DNA of 64,000 nucleotides from positions 36,853,593-36,917,592 of the forward strand of contig NC_079496.1 of the NCBI RefSeq assembly GCF_030052815.1. The letters run 5' to 3'. Below are positions 57,909-64,000 of this stretch, piece after piece (position 1 is the stretch's first letter; every line of letters starts with the position of its first letter). The notes under the pieces are model-generated. The model searched no databases and was not told the origin of the DNA. It saw only the letters and a program-made list of their open reading frames with translations. The stretch is from Hevea brasiliensis. Lineage: Eukaryota; Streptophyta; Magnoliopsida; Malpighiales; Euphorbiaceae. A program made the translations under genes and the position numbers.

Positions 57909-60003
57909 TGTAATACCCCTCACTCGTCTACAGTGTAGCCGAGCGAGGCATGTCACACTCGGTGTTGGAGCACTCTATCTTATCTTACTTTATTATTTTA
58001 GTAATTTTGAATTTGTTTAATTTAATATCAATTATTTTTCTGTAGAGAAACCAGCGGAGTTTCCCCTATTTTATTTCTAATTGGCGCATTTCATTATTCA
58101 CCTGCTTGAAAATTCAATAATATTTTGACAATAAAATCTTATCCATACTAATCATAATTATCTCATCAATTCAAATATCTTCTATATAATTCAATTTCAT
58201 ATTCATTTCCATTCATTCTCAACTCATATATGATAATTTTCAATCATCATTAATTCACATGATATACAATTTAATTACATACGAAATAATCAATTTATAA
58301 ATTTACATCACATTAATATTACTTACAAATTCTTAATTTACATTACAACATATGAATTACAACATACAAAATATTTATAACATACAAAATACATAAAATG
58401 ATATACATGGGACCTAGATACATGCATTGCTGAGAAGGTGACAACCTTTGACACTCTGCAGATCTGGACTCCTAAAATTCCCAGTCAAACGTCCATTGGG
58501 TTCTAGCTTCAGTACCTGCGCGAAGGAAACAATTCCATCGTGCTAAGCATTATTTCTTAGTGGTGCAATAATATAACAAGGAAATAATATACAAATAAAA
58601 AATAATTAAACATATTTTCTATACTCAAGAATTTTACTGGGTTCATATGAAATTTGCCATACTGTATATTTTTTGTCATTTATGTTGCTCTCTAGAATCT
58701 CTTCTATCATAAGTTTACAATAATCATTTATATAATGTACAAATAAATCTAAATATTTAGTTTATGGTTATATTATTATGGAGGATGCATTTCTAATAAT
58801 TACTTACGTTATGCTTATTTTGCTAGTCTTTCATTTACTCTCTTAATATTTTCTATGTGTTGTGGATCATTTCGTAATAATTAAATTCTTAATACTAGTT
58901 TAATACCTTTCGAATTTTTCTCACTGATTTATTTAGTTTCTAATATTTTTAACTTATTTCAATAAATTTTTCTCTGCCCGGGTAATCTATGACAGGCTGA
59001 CTAAACTGGATAACGGGTCATTGGCACTGGACACCGCAGTGCCTCGGGCCGTCATACCATGGGATGCAGAACGTCAATCACGTATGCAGTCAGTATGGCT
59101 AAAAAGCCATGATAACACATAATCTGGCATAAAAGCCATGAGTGCAGGCATAAAGCCATGAATGCGGGCATAAAGCCATAAGTGTGGGCATAAAGCCATG
59201 AATATAGGCATAAAGCCTTTCGCAGTACTACTAAAACAATACCCTATTAGCATGCCAATCTATCTAATCTGACACACATGTCTAGGCTATACAAGGGTAT
59301 ATAATATCATTAAATATTAATATATTGTGTTTTATGACTTCATTATTTCATGACAAATTCCATAATTTATATATTCATCATAATATTCATACATTCCTTA
59401 CATCATTCATATTGATCACAATTCACAATAATGGTGTTCATGTACCATTGTGCTCAAGACGTTCTTCCTTTCTTTCATAAAGAAAACTAATGTTCCATTC
59501 ATATTTTCATGTGATTCATTTATTCATTATAATGTTTATATGAATTCATAACTCATACGAGGTATTATTATCTTATTTGTAATGGAAACACACAAGTCCT
59601 AATGTAAACCTCATCCTATTTATACTCAACAATCCATCTAGGTTAATTTCATTTCATATTCAAGTGGTATTACTTTTGTTTTATTAGACCTACTAGTAAT
59701 GGGAATACAAATCTTAATTATATACTCACATAACTTAAATGTTCATTAAGTCATTTAGGTGAATTACTATTTCCATTCCAAGTAATCCATGAATGTTTCA
59801 TGAATTCCAAATTTCATACCTTAATTTCCTTTACCAATTTAGTTCTTACACTTTGTGTCTTTGTTTACTATTCACATTACTATTCACTCAAATTGTTAAC
59901 TTTTTAATACATAATAAATTTATTGAACCTAAGTTCACAAAGATACCACATTTTGCATTCTAAAGTTGTTAGTATTGGTTGCGAATACCATTTCAAAGCT
60001 TAG
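57909..60003 (-). mobile_element. E9: gypsy-type LTR of a second subfamily, minus strand
   Basis: Starts 'tgtaatacccctcactcgtc', the reverse complement of an LTR 3' end; E10 ends with the matching 'gacgggtgaggggtgttata' (63353-63372). It also carries, in inverted orientation, the 'cactaag...gcttagc' region (about 58545-58570 against 62758-62782). It is cut at 60003 by E10, with CTTAG (59999-60003) the likely target site. Whether it is a solo LTR or part of a full element cannot be seen. No gene over its 2.1 kb. Confidence 0.8.
59126..59217. repeat. 20-bp tandem repeat in E9 LTR
   Basis: About four and a half units beginning GGCATAAAGCC; each unit contains the small inverted repeat GGC-ataaa-GCC. 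Confidence 0.88.
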
Positions 60004-63000
60004 TGTAACATCCCCACTGTATATGTTCTATACATTATATTGCTCCAGTAACCAAATAACAGTCCAAGCAAGTCAGGATGTCTGGAACTACACTTCAGTG
60101 ATAGTGAACAGACATATAATGATGAAATAAATAAAAAGAAAATACAAGAAAAATCAAAGAAAAATGAAAGGGAGAAAATGAAGCTAAGTTAAATGAGTGG
60201 ACACTGCAGCGATGGGTGACCGCACTGGGAAGGTCATTGCCGACCCCAGGACCACGAGGACCCTTGAAATTTAATTTTGAGACATAAATAAAGGTTTATT
60301 GAAATATAATTGACACTAGAATTAAAAAATAAAAATTAATAAATTAGTACAAAGAAAAATGAAAAATTGAGAAACAGATAAAAATCGGTGTTACCGAAAA
60401 ATCGGGAATATAACCTGAAGTGGGGCATTTTGGTCATTTGACACCTAGAGTTTCCTTTTGACCTCAATGTCCATTAAAAATAAATGATATTGCACTTAGG
60501 AAATATCATGAAAAATTAAATTGTGATACATTATAGGAATAGTGAAAGAAATGGTGGGTAAACTTAGGATAATTAAAAGTTTAATTATATTTATATATAT
60601 ATTAAGTTAGTGGACCACTAGGGGAGTATTTTAAACACCTAAATGGACATGTGTAATCCCATAACATCTTCTTCTTCCTCATAACTCACTTTGGCCGAAT
60701 TCCATCTCCTCCCAAAACCACCATTAATGTCCCAAGCAAATGCTTCACATCCACCATGAATAAGCCATAGTTTTCTCAAGCTCCTTCACTAAAGTTGGTC
60801 CACACCTCTTGGGAAGATTATAGGGAACAAAAAGGAAGAATTTTGGTGAAGTTTTAACAAGCTCCAAAAGTGGTAAGTGTGCAAAACCTCTCCCTTGCTT
60901 TAGTAAACCCTGTGTTTAGGTTGAGGTGAGTATTTTGGTGAAGAGAAATGAAGAAAAACTTGAGAAATGAAATGGTCCATTTTTGGCAGCCATGATTATG
61001 TGTTGTATTTGAGTTTTTCTTACATATAATGGGTGGAAATTATGGTTAATTAAATGAAATGGAGGATGTAGTAAGTTAAAATCTAAGTATGTGCATGTAG
61101 TGCTTAAATTAAGGGTGTGAAATGGAACCTTAATGCTTTGGGCAAACTGCCATGTTTGGCAGCCTATTAAATCATGAATTTGTGTGTGAATATGTAGTTT
61201 ATTAATGAAATATGCTAGTGTTAAACTGTGGGCAACATGTGTAAGTGATATTGAAGTATGATTATGTTGAAGTGTATGTATAATATTGACATTGAGATAT
61301 GTTGAATTTTGGTGGAAATGAATGTTGAACTTAATGGTGAATTGTGTGCATTGAGCACTTGAATGTTCTGCCCAAAATTGTTGCTAGAATTGTGTACAAT
61401 ATATATATGGAAGTTTCATTGATTGAATATTGAAGTAATGAGGAGGAGAAGGAATATCAAATTGGAAGTGTATGTGCTTTGTGCAGGTTTTGTATTGAAG
61501 GCAGTACCTAAATTAGGTCATAAGTGCAAAAACTGTGAACCCAATTGGTATGAGGCTAATGAGGGGTGAAACTAGACACCAAATAGGCCAACTTTCATGC
61601 AGAAATGTTGCGAAAATTCTGCCTAGAAACTGACCTTAAAAATGACCAAATCCGGAATAGCAACCTTGCAACCCAGATTTTTGATCATATGAACAGTAAT
61701 TATTAGGATGACCATAACTCACTCAAAACAGGTCCAATTGACCTGAAATTTTGACCATGGATAGCTTAGATATAGAGCTACATTTCTTATGAAGACACCA
61801 AAGCCTTGAAATGACCAGAACCAAGTCAAATAGCTTGCACAAATTCGGGTACCAAAACTGCCAAGACTAAAAGTGACCTAAAATTGACCAAATTTTGCAC
61901 TAAAGGTGCAATCTGTCCAGCTTTAGTAAATTGACCATATCTTGGTCTATACAACTTGGAATGACCTAAAATTTTGCCCTGCGTGCAATAAGACATAGAG
62001 GTACAATTTTGCTTCTTTGACCAGAAGCTAAAAACGAAGACAAATAGGACTTTAAGCTAGACCAATCTAGCACACTAAAAATTGAGAATTTGACATTTAC
62101 ATACAATGATGCTTGAAGCAATTTGGCAATGAATGCCATCTTATCAAAATGGTAAATTGCACTATATTGGTAGCATATTGAATTACAATATGTGACATGT
62201 TGATGCTAGAAACAACTTATCCATAGTACCTAAAAAGGTCAACATATGCATTGACTTATGAATTACATAATAGCTAGTAAACTCAAAAAAATTTGATGAA
62301 TTAAACAATTAATTTATAATGTGCCCTAGTTTGCCTAGTTGACTAATTTTGATAGGTTGGCATGCCAATAGGATTCTGATAGCTGTTCTGTAAATGGCTT
62401 CATGCCATACTGTGTTTCTACGGCTTATTATGCCGCACTGTAACTTTAATAGCCTACGACTATACATATTGTGTATTTATTATTGGCTTATCGCCAGATT
62501 GACTATATGGCTTTTTGGCCATGCTATTTGCACACTGGGAGACACTTTGTGACCGATGGTGTGACGGCTTGAGGTACTAGGTACCCCATGCCAGTATATC
62601 CGTTTATCCAATCTGGTCAGTATATAGGCTATACGGGCAGTAATTCAAGTACTATTAAATTCAAATAGCTAAATCCAGTCTACTGACATATAGCACCTCC
62701 AAAAATTCGTAAACACTTTATTTACTTTATTTTAGTGTATATTTATTTATATTTGAAACCACTAAGTAAAATTGCTTAGCGCGTTGCTTTTGTAATGCTT
62801 AGGTATTGGAGACAAAGCTGGTGAGCCCAGCAGACCTACGATCGGGTGAGACATCAGATCTGCACTGCATTGCATACATGGTAGGACTTAGGATATCTTG
62901 TATTTTGTACTTCTGTTGTATTTTTGAAATTCGGCCCTGTATTTTGTAATATTATGAAAGCTCTAAAGTCTGTAATATTTTGCACATATTAAATAACATG

Positions 63001-63372
63001 GAGATTTTTTTGGATATATTTAAATTATTATGGACTGTATTATGGAACTGTTTAATGACTGTAAAAATCCATTGACTTTACTGAGAAATCAAGACTATGA
63101 AATATTTGAGATTTTGATATTATCATATTAAACTGTTTTCAACAGGTTTAGAAGGATAGTTTATCTGAAATACAGACGGTACCTTGTCAAATTTTTATTA
63201 TCATTTTTGAAACATTGATTTTATTAAAGTATGAAAATAGTATCAGCATGATATGAATATTACATAAGAGACTTCTTAAAATCAAATTGAGCTCAGGAAA
63301 TGAGATAATGACAGATTAAGTGTTCCGACACGCCTTGCTCAGCTATACTGTAGACGGGTGAGGGGTGTTATA
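60004..63372 (+). repeat. E10 5' LTR (3369 bp)
   Basis: Begins 'tgtaacatccccactgtata' and ends 'gaggggtgttata', with the usual terminal CA changed to TA. The first 250 bases align with the E6 LTR start ('ctacacttcagtgatagtga', 'cgatgggtgaccgcactggg'). A degraded H3 lies near 61540-61566, and a 'ggctta...gcc' rich stretch at 62385-62530 corresponds to the E9 repeats. No host gene. Confidence 0.9.
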
Positions 63373-63377
63373 TTTAG

Positions 63378-63390
63378 TGGTATCAGAGCA
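63378..63390 (+). promoter_or_regulatory. Primer-binding site of E10
   Basis: TGGTATCAGAGCA, 5 nt after the LTR end. Confidence 0.93.
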
Positions 63391-63501
63391 CGGTTTAGGC
63401 GTTTCTGGACCTAGATAGTTTGCAAATCATGCATTGCATTGTAAGTGTTAAGATGACTCTAATGCAAATCTTTTAATTTGATTTGTTATTTTGATCAGAA
63501 T

Positions 63502-64000
63502 ATGGACTCCACATCATAGAGAGCGATCGATGAGGAAGTGGAAAGTCATGCTCCATTTATGACTGAACTAGGAGATAGGAGGGAACCTGTTCCACTAGTA
63601 CCAGGTGCACCAGCCACATTTCAGTAAATAGCTGAGTTCTTTAGACAGATGGTAGGAGTTATACCACCACCACCACCTCCACAATAAAAATCTCATATGG
63701 AGAGACTCAGGAAGTTCGGAGCAGTGGATTTTCTAGGCAAAAGGGAAGATGATTCTGTCACAGCTAAAAACTGGTTGGACATAACTGGAAGAGTTTTGAA
63801 ACAACTTCATTGTACTCCAGAGCAGAATTTGGAAGCTACTGTATCACTACTGCAAGATGATGCATACCAGTGGTGGGATACAGTAACTAGTGAGATGCCA
63901 CTAGAATAGATAACTTGGGATTTCTTTTTCACTGAGTTCAGAAAAGAAGTATGTGGGTAGTGTATACCTGGAAGAGAATAGAAGGGAGTTTATTACCCTA
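63502..64000 (+). pseudogene. gag: Gypsy gag of E10 (N-terminal part, runs off the window)
   Basis: ATG at 63502 (MDSTS) is followed by a TAG at 63517; further stops lie near 63627 and 63687. The gag core is open at 63697-63909 with FGAVDFLGKREDDSVTAKNW, VLKQLHCTPEQNLEATVSLL and QDDAYQWWDTV, then TAG at 63907 and more core (ITWDFFFTEFRKE). It is a different gag subfamily from E2, E3 and E6, matching its distinct LTR. The element continues past 64000, so whether it has pol is unknown. Confidence 0.9.

Overview
The window is repetitive plant nuclear DNA, apparently from a dicot. It is AT-rich and I found no host gene. Essentially every base belongs to LTR retrotransposons stacked inside one another. 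Two lineages are present. The first is a Ty3/gypsy group that looks like the Del/Tekay chromovirus lineage: LTRs of 3.4-4.1 kb, a C-X2-C-X4-H-X4-C gag knuckle, an initiator-Met tRNA primer site and a VVFIDDIL reverse transcriptase. The second is a Ty1/copia group with 2.1 kb LTRs, a CFHC...HWKRNC knuckle and YVDD reverse transcriptase. The lineage names come from memory of these families; a family such as Euphorbiaceae is only a guess. I label the elements E1 to E10.

Layout. 1-3716: a minus-strand LTR end fused to a broken gypsy gag-pol (E2). 3717-5812 and 16609-17770: an E2-type LTR split by E3 (5813-16608, minus). E3 is a complete gag-only gypsy element with 4.1 kb LTRs around only 2.5 kb of internal DNA. 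From 17771 to 57151 runs E1, a plus-strand gag-remnant gypsy element that begins left of the window: 5' LTR end, primer site, decayed gag, non-coding tail, polypurine tract and a 3' LTR. That 3' LTR is split by a solo LTR (E4, 21531-25304) and by copia E5 (28050-56071, minus). E5 is split by gypsy E6 (33688-52265, plus), and E6 by copia E7 (39280-48767, plus). E1 itself sits in an older copia fragment (E8, 57152-57908). Then come a minus-strand LTR of another gypsy subfamily (E9, 57909-60003) and a plus-strand gypsy element (E10, 60004 to the window end) with the start of its gag.

The nesting is supported by 5-bp target-site duplications read on both sides: E3 TTCCC, E4 AATCA, E5 AGAAT, E6 GGTCC, E7 TCTCC. 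The insertion order on the main axis is E8, E1, E5, E6, E7, alternating copia and gypsy five deep.

No element here looks able to move by itself. E1 and E3 lack pol. E2 and E6 lost most of pol. E5 and E7 share an internal deletion that removes the protease. The best leads are therefore the non-autonomous families: a gag-only gypsy family with a conserved non-coding tail, a protease-less copia family with a hairpin-forming minisatellite leader, and a set of stem-loops kept in otherwise diverged gypsy LTRs, one with a pairing-preserving substitution. All coding entries are pseudogenes. Small indels are frequent around 43.5-51.7 kb and may partly be assembly error.
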